Notes under the pieces: generated by a model
What the model saw: only the letters and a program-made list of their open reading frames with translations
The model's database searches: none
What the model was told of the DNA's origin: nothing
Program-made: the position numbers and the translations under genes
Source of the DNA: Clostridium aceticum
GTDB taxonomy: Bacteria; Bacillota; Clostridia; Peptostreptococcales; Natronincolaceae
NCBI RefSeq assembly: GCF_001042715.1
Contig: NZ_CP009687.1
Location: 1,107,418 to 1,171,417 of the forward strand
DNA length: 64,000 bases
Direction of reading: 5' to 3'
In this document: in pieces, positions 1 to 8,644 of the stretch
How the letters are laid out: every line of letters starts with the position of its first letter
Numbering within the stretch: position 1 is the first letter of the stretch

Positions 1-593
1 TATTAAAGCACGTAGAAAACATAACACAAGTATTCAAATTACCAGCAGTGGTAGCTATCAATAAATTCCCACTTGACACTGAAGCAGAATTAACTCTTGT
101 AAAGAGCAAGTGTCAAGAATTAGGTGTAAACGTAGCTTTATCAGAAGTATGGGCAAAAGGTGGAGAAGGTGGAGAAGAGTTAGCGAAGGAAGTAATAAGA
201 CTAACTGAACAACCAAGTACATTAGAATATGTATATGAATTAGATGCACCTATCAAAGATAAGATTACAGCGATTGCTCAAAAAATCTATGGTGCTGACA
301 ATGCAGACTTCACACCAGCCGCTCTAAAAGAAATAGATAGATTAACAAAACTTGGCTTTGACAAATTACCAATTTGTATGGCTAAGACTCAGTATTCTTT
401 AACTGATAACCAAAATGTATTAGGAAGACCTACAGGCTTCAATATTACTGTAAGACAAGTAAAAGTATCAGCAGGTGCTGGATTCCTAGTAGCTCTTACT
501 GGAGAAATTATGACAATGCCAGGATTACCAAAAGTTCCATCAGCTGAAAAAATTGATGTTGATGAATCAGGTGTAATCACAGGTTTATTCTAA
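1..593 (+). CDS. fhs: Formate--tetrahydrofolate ligase, C-terminal part (cut by window edge)
   Basis: The reading frame is open from the first complete codon at position 3, so only about 196 C-terminal residues of a family normally near 556 residues are present. The enzyme makes 10-formyl-THF from formate, ATP and THF in the cytoplasm, the first THF step of the Wood-Ljungdahl methyl branch. The visible segment contains VVAINKFPLDTEAE, EVWAKGGEGGEELA and the ending LPKVPSAEKIDVDESGVI, all typical of formyl-THF synthetases. The internal ATG at 48 is not the true start because coding sequence continues upstream of it. The next gene, fchA, begins 25 bases downstream, which suggests one operon. 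Identification rests on motif recognition and on the unmistakable downstream gene order. Confidence 0.95.
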   Translation, partial: LKHVENITQVFKLPAVVAINKFPLDTEAELTLVKSKCQELGVNVALSEVWAKGGEGGEELAKEVIRLTEQPSTLEYVYELDAPIKDKITAIAQKIYGADNADFTPAALKEIDRLTKLGFDKLPICMAKTQYSLTDNQNVLGRPTGFNITVRQVKVSAGAGFLVALTGEIMTMPGLPKVPSAEKIDVDESGVITGLF

Positions 594-618
594 AAATACA
601 TAACTAGGAGGAAGGACA

Positions 619-1251
619 ATGAAGTTAGTAGATAAGAGTAGTGTTGAATTTACTAACGTCCTTGCCTCTAAAGCTGCGGTCCCCGGAGGCGGGGGCGCAG
701 CAGCTTTAGTAGGGGCATTGGGAACTGCCTTAGCAGGGATGGTATGTAACTTAACTATAGGAAAGAAAAAATATGCACAGTATGAAGAGCAAGTTAAGGC
801 AATCTTAGCAAAAACAGAAGAAGTTCAAAACTGCTTCTTGAAGATGGTGGATGAAGATGCTGAAGAGTTTTTACCATTATCAAAAGCTTATGGTATGCCA
901 GCAAATACAGATGAAGAAAAAGCAGAAAAAGATAGAGTGCTGCAAGATGCTTTGAAAAATGCTTGTAGTGTACCGATTAAAATAGTAAGAACTTCCTATG
1001 AGGCAATAAAACTACATGAGGACTTAGTTGACAAAGGTTCTAAGTTAGCTATAAGTGATGTAGGGGTAGGGGTTCAATGTTTAAGAGCAGCTTTGATCAG
1101 TGGACAGCTAAACGTAATCATTAACATTGGAATGATCAAAGATCAAGAATATGTAAGTGCTGTTAAAGAAGAGACAGATAGACTGGTTGCAGAGGGAGTA
1201 AAAATCGCTGACGATGTCTATAAAAAAGTAGAAAAAGTACTTTCAGAATAA
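619..1251 (+). CDS. fchA: Methenyltetrahydrofolate cyclohydrolase (FchA/FTCD cyclodeaminase family)
   Basis: This is a 210-residue protein of the formiminotransferase-cyclodeaminase family. In acetogens the family supplies 5,10-methenyl-THF cyclohydrolase activity, interconverting 10-formyl-THF and methenyl-THF. The N-terminal stretch around residues 15-50 has the glycine-rich AAVPGGGGAAALVGALG segment typical of the fold, and the rest is helical and acidic. The ATG at 619 follows an AGGAGG ribosome binding site. Its position between fhs and folD matches acetogen clusters. A separate cyclohydrolase makes sense here because the downstream FolD appears to lack the residues needed for that step (see the finding on FolD). 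Confidence 0.92.
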   Translation: MKLVDKSSVEFTNVLASKAAVPGGGGAAALVGALGTALAGMVCNLTIGKKKYAQYEEQVKAILAKTEEVQNCFLKMVDEDAEEFLPLSKAYGMPANTDEEKAEKDRVLQDALKNACSVPIKIVRTSYEAIKLHEDLVDKGSKLAISDVGVGVQCLRAALISGQLNVIINIGMIKDQEYVSAVKEETDRLVAEGVKIADDVYKKVEKVLSE

Positions 1252-1372
1252 TTAAAAAGCGACAATATTAGGTAAAGGGAAAACACCTGTTAACATATAA
1301 GTTTAAGTAGCGAAGGCTATCAACATATAGCAAGATGTTTAAAATATATAAAAATTAATAGGGGGTTTGAAA

Positions 1373-2227
1373 ATGGGACAAGTAATAAAGGGGAAACCAG
1401 TTGCTGATAAGATCAGTGAAGACTTGGTAGTTGAGATTGAAGGATTAAAAGGTAAAGGCATTCAACCTAAGCTAGCTATCGTACGTGTTGGTGCTAGATC
1501 AGACGATTTAGCTTATGAAAAAGGTGCTCTTAGCAAATGTAAAAAAGTAGGCGTTGAAACAGAAGTTTTTGAATTAGCAGAAGATATTACTCAAGACGAC
1601 TTTGTAAAAGAATTGAAAAAATTAAATGAAGACAAGGCTGTTAATGGAATACTAATTTTTAGACCATTGCCAAAGCAACTAGATGAAAGCGTTATCAAAT
1701 ATGTTATTGCTCCAGAAAAAGACGTAGACTGCTTTAGCCCAGTAAATGTTGGAAAGATGACAGAAGGAGACAAAACAGGATTCCCACCATGTACACCAAC
1801 AGCAGTAATGGAAATTCTAAAGTTCTATGAAGTAGAATTACAGGGCAAAGACTGTGCTGTTATCGGGGCTTCTATGGTTGTTGGTAAGCCTACAGCCTTA
1901 TTGTTATTAAACGAAAATGCTACTATTTCAGTATGCCACATCTTTACAAAAGACTCAGCTAAAGTAGCTAGTCAAGCAGAAGTTGTAGTAGTTGGTGTAG
2001 GTGTGCCAAGACTAGTAAAAGAAAACTGGATTGCTAATGGTGCAGTAGTAATTGACGTTGGTATCAACGTAGATGCAGAAGGTAATATGTGTGGAGACGT
2101 AGATTTTGACAATGTTCAAGAAAAAGCAGCTATGATTACACCAGTACCAGGCGGAGTAGGTTCTGTTACTACATCTATTTTAGCGAAGCATGTAGTAAAA
2201 GCCTGCAAGCAACAAAACAATTTATAG
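1373..2227 (+). CDS. folD: Methylenetetrahydrofolate dehydrogenase (FolD), apparently lacking cyclohydrolase residues
   Basis: This 284-residue FolD-family protein converts 5,10-methylene-THF and methenyl-THF using NAD(P). I chose the ATG at 1373, seven bases after a GGGGG ribosome binding site; an in-frame TTG at 1367 is too close to that site. Family landmarks are RVGARSDDLAYEKGA near residue 40, PEKDVDCF near 114 and the Rossmann part with GASMVVGKPTA and TPVPGGVGSVT. By hand alignment, the lysine that drives cyclohydrolase chemistry in bifunctional enzymes (K56 in human) is Ala52, and the partner glutamine (Q100) is Arg97, whereas Tyr48 and the KDVD aspartates are retained. I infer a monofunctional dehydrogenase that relies on FchA. 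The gap to fchA is 121 bases, longer than most in the cluster. Confidence 0.93.
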   Translation: MGQVIKGKPVADKISEDLVVEIEGLKGKGIQPKLAIVRVGARSDDLAYEKGALSKCKKVGVETEVFELAEDITQDDFVKELKKLNEDKAVNGILIFRPLPKQLDESVIKYVIAPEKDVDCFSPVNVGKMTEGDKTGFPPCTPTAVMEILKFYEVELQGKDCAVIGASMVVGKPTALLLLNENATISVCHIFTKDSAKVASQAEVVVVGVGVPRLVKENWIANGAVVIDVGINVDAEGNMCGDVDFDNVQEKAAMITPVPGGVGSVTTSILAKHVVKACKQQNNL

Positions 2228-2331
2228 GTAAGTACTTAGTTAACTTATTGTACCAGTTTTAAGTTAAAGATGCTTTTAACTGGTGCGCTAAGTTAATAGG
2301 GTAACTTTGTTGAACTAAGGGGGAATAAAAA

Positions 2332-3003
2332 ATGATTATTTCACAAAAAAAGCCTTTTGAAGAAGTTCTAAAGTTTCTAAAGGATAGTAAAAAGGTAGTT
2401 GTAACAGGTTGTTCTGAATGTGCTACCGTTTGTAAAGTTGGTGGCGAAGAGGAATTACAAGCTATGAAGGAACTATTAGAAACAGAAGGCAAAGAAGTGT
2501 TAGCTTCAATCGTTCTTGAACCAGCCTGTAACTTATTAAATACAAAAAAAGATCTTAAAAAATTAAAAGATGAGCTAAGTAGTGCTGATGCTGTACTTTC
2601 TTTATCATGTGGTGACGGTACACAAACAGTTGCAAAGGTTGTTAAGAGTGCAGTATATCCTGGTACAGATACAATGTTTATCGGTGAAATAGAAAGAATC
2701 GGACAATTTGAAGAAGCCTGTAGAGCCTGTGGTGAGTGTGAACTTGGATGGACAGCATCTATTTGTCCTATAACAAAGTGTGCTAAAGGTTTAATCAACG
2801 GACCATGTGGTGGTGCGAAAAATAAAAAGTGCGAAGTTAGCAGTGACAATGATTGTGCATGGCTTTTAATCTTTGAAAAGTTAAAAGAAAGTGGACAATT
2901 AGCAAACATGATGGAATTAAGAGAACCTAAAGATTTTGCAAAGGGCAATAGTCCAAGAAGAATTAATTTAAAAGATCAAAGTAAAGAAACTGTTGAAGCT
3001 TAG
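2332..3003 (+). CDS. metV: Methylenetetrahydrofolate reductase Fe-S/zinc subunit (MetV)
   Basis: This 223-residue cysteine-rich protein matches MetV, the small partner of MetF in the acetogen methylene-THF reductase. Cysteines lie in VTGCSECATVCKVGG near residue 25-35, in CRACGECELGW near 133-140, and in CPITKCAKG and GPCGGAKNKKC near 147-167, which form the MTHFR C-terminal-type domain. The ATG at 2332 has an AAGGGGG site upstream. metF follows after 21 bases, so the two subunits are probably cotranscribed. No rnfC2- or hdrA-like subunit is seen, which points to a two-subunit (MetVF) reductase; its electron donor cannot be read from sequence. A long minus-strand frame over the same bases is a shadow. 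Confidence 0.88.
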   Translation: MIISQKKPFEEVLKFLKDSKKVVVTGCSECATVCKVGGEEELQAMKELLETEGKEVLASIVLEPACNLLNTKKDLKKLKDELSSADAVLSLSCGDGTQTVAKVVKSAVYPGTDTMFIGEIERIGQFEEACRACGECELGWTASICPITKCAKGLINGPCGGAKNKKCEVSSDNDCAWLLIFEKLKESGQLANMMELREPKDFAKGNSPRRINLKDQSKETVEA

Positions 3004-3024
3004 TTTGATAAAGGGGGTATTATA

Positions 3025-3906
3025 ATGAGCTTATTAAGAAATGCAATTGAAAATGGAGAGTTTGCAGTTACGGCGGAAATGGCTCCTCCTAAAGGAACGG
3101 ATTTTCATCATTTAATGGAGTGTGCCAGAGCCATTAAAGGAAGAGTTCATGGTGTTAACGTAACAGATTTCCAATCAGCTGTTATGAGAGCTACATCTTT
3201 AGCTACTTGTAAACTATTAAAAGACGAAGGTTTAGAGCCTGTTTTGCAAATGACCGGTAGAGACAGAAATAGAATTGCTATTCAAGGTGAGTTTTTATCT
3301 GCTGCTGTATTTGGAATTCCAAACGTGCTAGCACTTACAGGAGACCATACAGTAGTGGGAGATCATCCAGGTGCTAAGCCAGTATATGACTTAGACAGTG
3401 TTGGTATTCTACAAGCTGCAACAACTATGATCGGCGGAAAAGATATGGTGGGCAATGATATAGAAGGAGGAGTAGACTTCTTATTAGGAGCCTGTGTAAC
3501 TCCAAGATTTGATCCTTTGGAAGCACAAATCCTTAAAATGGAAAAGAAAGTAAAAGCAGGAGCAAAATTCTTCCAAACACAAGCTGTGTTTGATATGGAT
3601 ACTATGAGAGAATTTAGAGAAAAAACAAAGCATATCAATGCAAAAGTATTAGCAGGTATTATTCCTCTAAAATCTGCTCCTATGGCAAAATTCATGAACA
3701 ATAATGTTCCTGGAATCTTTGTTCCAGATGAATTAATTGAAAGAATGAAAAACACAGAAAAAGACTTAAGAGTACAAGAAGGTATTAAAATAGCTGGAGA
3801 ATTTATCAGACAGCTAAGAGAAGAAAACCTATGTGATGGGGTACACATCATGGCTATTGGTGCCGAAGAAAATGTACCTGCAATTCTAGACGCAGCTGGT
3901 TTATAG
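3025..3906 (+). CDS. metF: Methylenetetrahydrofolate reductase flavoprotein subunit (MetF)
   Basis: This 293-residue protein has the MTHFR TIM-barrel pattern. It starts with an EMAPPKGTD segment (catalytic Glu region) and continues through NVLALTGDH, RFDPLEAQILKMEKKVKAGAKF and FFQTQAVFD. It reduces methylene-THF to methyl-THF with FAD, feeding the methyl group to AcsE and then CFeSP. Length is close to the usual 290-300. The ATG at 3025 is preceded by an AAAGGGGG site, and the gene sits 21 bases after metV and directly before lpdA, the same order as in other acetogens. Confidence 0.93.
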   Translation: MSLLRNAIENGEFAVTAEMAPPKGTDFHHLMECARAIKGRVHGVNVTDFQSAVMRATSLATCKLLKDEGLEPVLQMTGRDRNRIAIQGEFLSAAVFGIPNVLALTGDHTVVGDHPGAKPVYDLDSVGILQAATTMIGGKDMVGNDIEGGVDFLLGACVTPRFDPLEAQILKMEKKVKAGAKFFQTQAVFDMDTMREFREKTKHINAKVLAGIIPLKSAPMAKFMNNNVPGIFVPDELIERMKNTEKDLRVQEGIKIAGEFIRQLREENLCDGVHIMAIGAEENVPAILDAAGL

Positions 3907-3927
3907 TTTGCAAAAGGGGGGTTGAAC

Positions 3928-5301
3928 GTGAAGGTAGTTGTAATTGGAGGCGGTCCAGGGGGATACGTAGCAGCCATCAAAGCAGCGATGCTGGGAGCGG
4001 ATGTAACTATAGTTGAAAAAAAGAGAGTTGGAGGAACCTGTCTTAACGTAGGTTGTATACCAACCAAAGCCTTACTAGCTTGTTCTGATATGCTTGAAGG
4101 TGTTAGAGAAGCGAAAGACTATGGTGTAAATGTTAATGGTAGTATTGAAGCGGATTTCCAGTATATGATGAAAAGAAAAGATAAAATTGTAGATCAACTA
4201 GTTAAGGGTATAGAGTTTTTATTTGATAAAAAAGGTGCCAAGCTGATCAGCGGCTTTGGAAAGTTAATCGATAAAAACAAAGTAGAAGTTGAGAAGGAAG
4301 ATGGTTCTAAGGAAGTAATTGAAGCAGATAAAATTATTTTAGCTACTGGTTCAGTTCCGATTGTTCCTCCGATTTTCCCTTACGATGGTAAGAAGATCAT
4401 TACTAGTGATGAAGCTCTTTATTTAGAAGAAGCACCTGAATCTTTGATGATTTTAGGTGGGGGTGTTATTGGCTGTGAGTTTGGACAGTTTTTTAGTAAA
4501 ATAGGCACAAAAGTAACCATTGTTGAAATGGCTGATCAGTTATTACCTTTTGAGGATAAAGATGTAGCAAAACAGTTGGAAAGATCCTTCAAAAAAGATA
4601 AAATAAAGATGATGACTGGACAAAAGATTGAAAAGTGTGAAGTGCAAGGAGACAAAGTTGTTGCCTACTTAGAAGGCGGCAAAGAGTTAGAGGCAGATGC
4701 AATGTTGGTGTCTGTAGGTAGAAAACCTTACTTAGACAACCTAGGCCTTGAAAATGTTGGTATCAACGTGGAAAGAGGAAAAATTGTTGTAAATGATAAG
4801 ATGGAGACAAACGTCGAAGGTATTTATGCCATAGGTGACATTGTTGACACACCTTTCCTTGCCCATGTTGCATCTAAAGAAGGTATGGTAGCAGCAGAAA
4901 ATGCTTTAGGTAAAAACAAAACAGTAAGTTATAGAGCTGTTCCTAGATGTATTTATACTTCACCAGAGGTAGCTGCTGTTGGTATCACTGAAAAAGATGC
5001 TGATGCTAAGGGAATAGCATATCATGTAGGTAAATTTGACTTTAGAGGACTTGGAAAAGCTCAAGCTATGGGTCACTTCCAAGGATTTATTAAAGTGCTA
5101 GCTGATGCTGAAGATAGAATTATCGGTGCATCAATTGTAGGCCCGCATGCTACTGACCTTTTGGCTGAATTAAGCTTAGCTGTTGAGTTAGGTTTAACTG
5201 CTGAGCAAGTAGGAGATGTTATTCATCCGCATCCAACATTATCTGAAGGTATTATGGAAGCATTGCATGATGTACACAAAGCCTGCGTTCACTCTGTATA
5301 A
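3928..5301 (+). CDS. lpdA: Dihydrolipoamide dehydrogenase
   Basis: This is a 457-residue pyridine nucleotide-disulfide oxidoreductase. The N-terminal FAD motif is IGGGPGGYVAA, the redox disulfide is in GGTCLNVGCIPTKALL, the NAD motif is LGGGVIGCEFGQFF, a second FAD-binding motif is YAIGDIV, and the C-terminal active-site HPHPTLSE identifies it as an E3. There is no N-terminal lipoyl domain. I prefer the GTG at 3928, six bases after a GGGGGG site, over an in-frame TTG at 3922. E3 reoxidises dihydrolipoyl groups, so a partner is the GcvH-like protein encoded at 11664. Its presence inside the Wood-Ljungdahl cluster is shared with other clostridial acetogens, but its exact role there is not settled. 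A possible hairpin (5302-5332) follows. Confidence 0.93.
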   Translation: MKVVVIGGGPGGYVAAIKAAMLGADVTIVEKKRVGGTCLNVGCIPTKALLACSDMLEGVREAKDYGVNVNGSIEADFQYMMKRKDKIVDQLVKGIEFLFDKKGAKLISGFGKLIDKNKVEVEKEDGSKEVIEADKIILATGSVPIVPPIFPYDGKKIITSDEALYLEEAPESLMILGGGVIGCEFGQFFSKIGTKVTIVEMADQLLPFEDKDVAKQLERSFKKDKIKMMTGQKIEKCEVQGDKVVAYLEGGKELEADAMLVSVGRKPYLDNLGLENVGINVERGKIVVNDKMETNVEGIYAIGDIVDTPFLAHVASKEGMVAAENALGKNKTVSYRAVPRCIYTSPEVAAVGITEKDADAKGIAYHVGKFDFRGLGKAQAMGHFQGFIKVLADAEDRIIGASIVGPHATDLLAELSLAVELGLTAEQVGDVIHPHPTLSEGIMEALHDVHKACVHSV

Positions 5302-5332
5302 GGGATAGGGTTCTATTAAAAAGCCCTGTCCC
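5302..5332 (+). other. Intercistronic stem-loop between lpdA and cooC
   Basis: GGGATAGGG (5302-5310) pairs with CCCTGTCCC (5324-5332), allowing one G-U pair. No T-run follows, so it looks like an mRNA stability or processing hairpin, or a weak attenuator, rather than a full terminator. Confidence 0.5.
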
Positions 5333-5377
5333 ATTAGGGGAAGCTTTTGTCAACAACAAACAGGAGGTAGATACTAT

Positions 5378-6145
5378 ATGGGATACACTATAGCTGTAGC
5401 AGGTAAAGGCGGCACTGGAAAAACGTCACTGACAGGGCTTTTAATAGACTACTTAGTAAAAAAAGGAGAAAAGCCTATCTTAGCTGTAGATGCTGATGCT
5501 AATTCAAACTTAAATGAAGTATTGGGTGAAGAAATTGAATTTACTATAGGTGAAATAAGAGAAGAAGTTAGCAAAAGAGAAAATACTGGGAATAGTTTTC
5601 CTGGTGGCATGACAAAGGCTCAGTATCTAAAATATCGATTGAATGGTGCATTAATTGAAGGTAGAGGATATGATCTTATCGTTATGGGTAGGTCAGAAGG
5701 CCAAGGATGCTATTGCTATGTAAATGGCATGCTTAGGGAACAAATTGATTCCTTATCCGATAGCTACAAATATTTAGTAATTGATAATGAAGCCGGCATG
5801 GAACATTTAAGCCGAAAAACAACCAAACATATTGACACCCTATTATTAGTAAGTGATTCTTCAAAAAGAGGAATCCAAGCAGTTGGAAGAATCAATCAAC
5901 TGGTAAAAGAGCTAGGACTTAGTGTTCAAAATATTCATCTTATCGTGAATAGAGTAGCAAATGGTGAGTTGAAAGAAGACACAAAACAAGAAATTGAAAA
6001 ACAAGGATTAAGCTTGCTTGGTGTAGTACCTTTAGATCAACAAGTTTATGAATATGATGCCCAAGGAATACCGCTGGTAAACCTTCCAGAGGATTCCATC
6101 TCTAAGACGGCATTAAGAAATATCTTATCAAAAATCCAGTTTTAA
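5378..6145 (+). CDS. cooC: CODH/ACS nickel-insertion ATPase CooC
   Basis: This 255-residue MinD/ParA-type P-loop ATPase has the deviant Walker A GKGGTGKTS at residues 9-17 and switch motif DADANSNLNE at 38-47. The C-x-C pair at Cys111 and Cys113 (GQGCYCYVNG) is the metal-binding signature of CooC proteins, which bind nickel between two subunits. The known family role is ATP-dependent maturation of the Ni sites of CO dehydrogenase, with related members acting on acetyl-CoA synthase. Its place just before acsD agrees. A second copy next to acsA upstream of the window is common in relatives but cannot be seen. The ATG at 5378 follows an AGGAGGT site. Confidence 0.93.
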   Translation: MGYTIAVAGKGGTGKTSLTGLLIDYLVKKGEKPILAVDADANSNLNEVLGEEIEFTIGEIREEVSKRENTGNSFPGGMTKAQYLKYRLNGALIEGRGYDLIVMGRSEGQGCYCYVNGMLREQIDSLSDSYKYLVIDNEAGMEHLSRKTTKHIDTLLLVSDSSKRGIQAVGRINQLVKELGLSVQNIHLIVNRVANGELKEDTKQEIEKQGLSLLGVVPLDQQVYEYDAQGIPLVNLPEDSISKTALRNILSKIQF

Positions 6146-6174
6146 TAGTAACTTTATTTAAGGGGGCGATTTTA

Positions 6175-7119
6175 GTGGCATTTAAAATGTCAGTACAGGA
6201 TTACAAAGGAAAGATTAATGAAGTAGAAATAGGTAAAGGTGATAAAGCCTTTAAAGTTGGTGGAGAAGAAGCACTTTCATTTTATAGTTTTGATGGTGCA
6301 GCAGGTCAAACACCTAAAGTAGGTGTTGAAATTTTAGATATTTATCCAGAAGAATGGATTCCAGCTTTACAAGAATTGTATAAGGATGTAGCAAACAATC
6401 CTGCTGAATGGGCAAAGTTTGTTGAAAAAGAATTAAATCCTGATTTTATCTGTCTAAGACTTATAGGTGCTGATCCTAATGGATTAGATAAATCTGTTGA
6501 AGAATGTGCTGAAGTTGCTAAAGCTGTTGCTGAAGCCATTACTTTACCACTAGTTGTTGCTGGAACAGGTAACCATGATAAAGATGCTAAGTTATTTGAA
6601 AAAGTAGCTGCTGCTGTTGAAGGTAAGAACGTTCTTGTTTTAGCTGCTACAGAAGAAAACTATAAAGGTGTTGGAGCTGCTGCAGGTTTAGCTTATGGTC
6701 ATAAGGTAGGCGCGGAATCTTCAGTAGATATTAACCTTGCAAAGCAATTAAACGTACTTTTAGGCCAACTTGGTGTTAAGACTGAAGATGTTGTTATGCA
6801 CATTGGATGTTCAGCTGTAGGTTACGGATTTGAGTACCTTATCTCAACTGTAGATAGAATTAGATTAGCAGCTTTAAGCCAAAATGACAAAACTTTACAA
6901 ATGCCTATTATAACACCTGTATCTTTTGAAACATGGAACGTTAAAGAAGCTGTTGCAGATGTAGAAGATGCTCCAGATTGGGGATGTAAAGAAGAACGTG
7001 GTATTACTATGGAAATATCAACTGCTACAAGTATTATTACAGTAGGTGCTGATGCAGTGATCGTTCGTCATCCAAAATCATTGGAAACAGTAAAGAAATT
7101 TGTAGCAGCATTAGCGTAA
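6175..7119 (+). CDS. acsD: Corrinoid/iron-sulfur protein small subunit
   Basis: This 314-residue protein is the TIM-barrel small (beta) subunit of the corrinoid iron-sulfur protein (CFeSP), which carries the methyl group from AcsE to acetyl-CoA synthase. Recognisable parts are FYSFDGAAGQTPKVGVEILD near residue 35-55, LRLIGADPNG, VLVLAATEENYKGVG and MHIGCSAVGYGFEYL, with length as expected. The start is GTG at 6175 behind an AGGGGGCG site. It is followed after 75 bases by the large subunit acsC, as in other acetogens. Confidence 0.95.
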   Translation: MAFKMSVQDYKGKINEVEIGKGDKAFKVGGEEALSFYSFDGAAGQTPKVGVEILDIYPEEWIPALQELYKDVANNPAEWAKFVEKELNPDFICLRLIGADPNGLDKSVEECAEVAKAVAEAITLPLVVAGTGNHDKDAKLFEKVAAAVEGKNVLVLAATEENYKGVGAAAGLAYGHKVGAESSVDINLAKQLNVLLGQLGVKTEDVVMHIGCSAVGYGFEYLISTVDRIRLAALSQNDKTLQMPIITPVSFETWNVKEAVADVEDAPDWGCKEERGITMEISTATSIITVGADAVIVRHPKSLETVKKFVAALA

Positions 7120-7194
7120 ATTTTTCAAATAAACAACAACATATTTTATAAATAATATACTTTGTAAAATGATTTTTTAAGGGGGAAAGAAAAA

Positions 7195-8559
7195 ATGGCT
7201 TTAACAGGATTAGATATATTTAAATTAACACCTAAAAGTAACTGTAAAGATTGTGGTTTTCCAACTTGTTTAGCATTTTGTATGAAGGTTGCAGCGGGAG
7301 CTGTTGAAATAGGTAAGTGTCCTCATATGAGTGCAGAAGCATTAGAAAAATTATCTGAGGCTACAGCACCACCAATGAAGGCTATTAAAATTGGTACTGG
7401 TGATAATGAATATACACTAGGTGGAGAAACTGTACTTTTCCGTCATGAAAAAACTTTTGTAAGTAGAAATAGATTTGCAGTAGCATTTAACGATGCAATG
7501 ACTGCAGAAGAAGTAGATGCAAAGTTAGCTAACATTAAAAAAGTTAACTATGTAAGAATTGGTGAAGAGATGAAGGTTGAAATTGCTGCATTAAAATATA
7601 CAGCAAACAAAGACAACTACATCAACCTTGTTAAAAAAGTTAAGGATAGCGATGCTCAACTAGTTTATATGCTAGTTTGTGAAGATGCTGACGTTCTTAA
7701 AGAAGCTTTAGAATTAGTGAAAGATGAAAAACCTGTGGTATATGGTGCTACAAAAGACAATTATGAAGCTATGGTAAACCTAGTGAAGGATGCAAAACTT
7801 CCTTTAGGTTTAAAAGCTGCTAATTTAGATGAATTATATGATTTAGTAGATAAGGTTCAAGCATTAGACTATAAAGAGTTACTATTAGCTGTAGAAGATC
7901 CTTCAGTGAAAGAAACCTTCAAAAACGTTGTTCAAATCAGAAGAACTGCTTTAAAAGAGCAGGACAGAAAGTTTGGTTATCCTTCAGTTGTATTTGCTAA
8001 TGATTTAACAGGTGGCGACAAGTACATGGAAGTTGCCTTAGCATCATTATTCACATTAAAATATGGTTCTATTGTTGTACTGGATGACATAGACTATGCA
8101 AGAGCATTACCGTTATTTGCATTAAGACAAAATGTATACACTGATCCTCAAAGACCAATGAGAGTTGAGCCAGATTGCTATTCTATTAATGGTGCAGATG
8201 ACAATTCTCCAGTATTAATTACTGTTGACTTTGCTTTAACTTACTTTATTGCAGCTGGTGAGATTGAAAGATCTAAAGTACCAGTATGGTTAGCTGTTCC
8301 AGATGCTGGCGGTTATTCTGTACTTACAGCTTGGGCTGCTGGTAAATTTGGTGCAGATAACATTAGTAAATTTATCAAAAATAGTGGTATAGCTGATAAA
8401 ACAAAATCAAGAAAGTTAGTTATTCCAGGACTTGTAGCTGTACTTAAGGGTGAATTAGAAGACGAGTTGCCAGGCTGGGAAATTGTTGTAGGACCAGAAG
8501 AAGCTATGCATATTCCAAAGTTCTTAAAACAATTAGCAAGTGAAGATGCAACTGCGTAG
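7195..8559 (+). CDS. acsC: Corrinoid/iron-sulfur protein large subunit
   Basis: This 454-residue protein is the large (gamma) subunit of CFeSP. The N-terminal [4Fe-4S] domain has cysteines 17, 20, 25 and 42 (NCKDCGFPTCLAF...GKCP), the TIM barrel fills the middle, and the C-terminal domain binds the corrinoid (GGYSVLTAWAAGKFGADNI). It accepts the methyl group on Co(I) and passes it to AcsB. Oxidation to Co(II) is repaired by a reductive activator, and the gene at 12205 encodes a candidate. The ATG at 7195 follows a GGGGGAAAG site. A perfect 11-bp stem-loop lies between its stop and acsE. Confidence 0.95.
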   Translation: MALTGLDIFKLTPKSNCKDCGFPTCLAFCMKVAAGAVEIGKCPHMSAEALEKLSEATAPPMKAIKIGTGDNEYTLGGETVLFRHEKTFVSRNRFAVAFNDAMTAEEVDAKLANIKKVNYVRIGEEMKVEIAALKYTANKDNYINLVKKVKDSDAQLVYMLVCEDADVLKEALELVKDEKPVVYGATKDNYEAMVNLVKDAKLPLGLKAANLDELYDLVDKVQALDYKELLLAVEDPSVKETFKNVVQIRRTALKEQDRKFGYPSVVFANDLTGGDKYMEVALASLFTLKYGSIVVLDDIDYARALPLFALRQNVYTDPQRPMRVEPDCYSINGADDNSPVLITVDFALTYFIAAGEIERSKVPVWLAVPDAGGYSVLTAWAAGKFGADNISKFIKNSGIADKTKSRKLVIPGLVAVLKGELEDELPGWEIVVGPEEAMHIPKFLKQLASEDATA

Positions 8560-8586
8560 ATAATATATAAGTTAGTATGATTAAAA

Positions 8587-8614
8587 TTAAGGAAAGGGTC
8601 ACACCTTTCCTTAA
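8587..8614 (+). other. Intercistronic stem-loop between acsC and acsE
   Basis: TTAAGGAAAGG (8587-8597) and CCTTTCCTTAA (8604-8614) form a perfect 11-bp stem with a six-base loop. It ends in an AT-rich stretch but has no long U-tract. It may stabilise the upstream acsDC message or partially terminate transcription. Confidence 0.6.
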
Positions 8615-8644
8615 TATAAAAATAAGAAATGGGGGGTTATTTAC

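Noticed and set aside
2259-2948. Long minus-strand frame of 229 codons
   Set aside because: It lies opposite metV, which has clear family motifs and a good ribosome binding site; the minus frame shows no recognisable protein.
3363-4067. Long minus-strand frame of 234 codons
   Set aside because: It spans metF and the lpdA start on the other strand and crosses a gene boundary; it is a shadow of real coding sequence.
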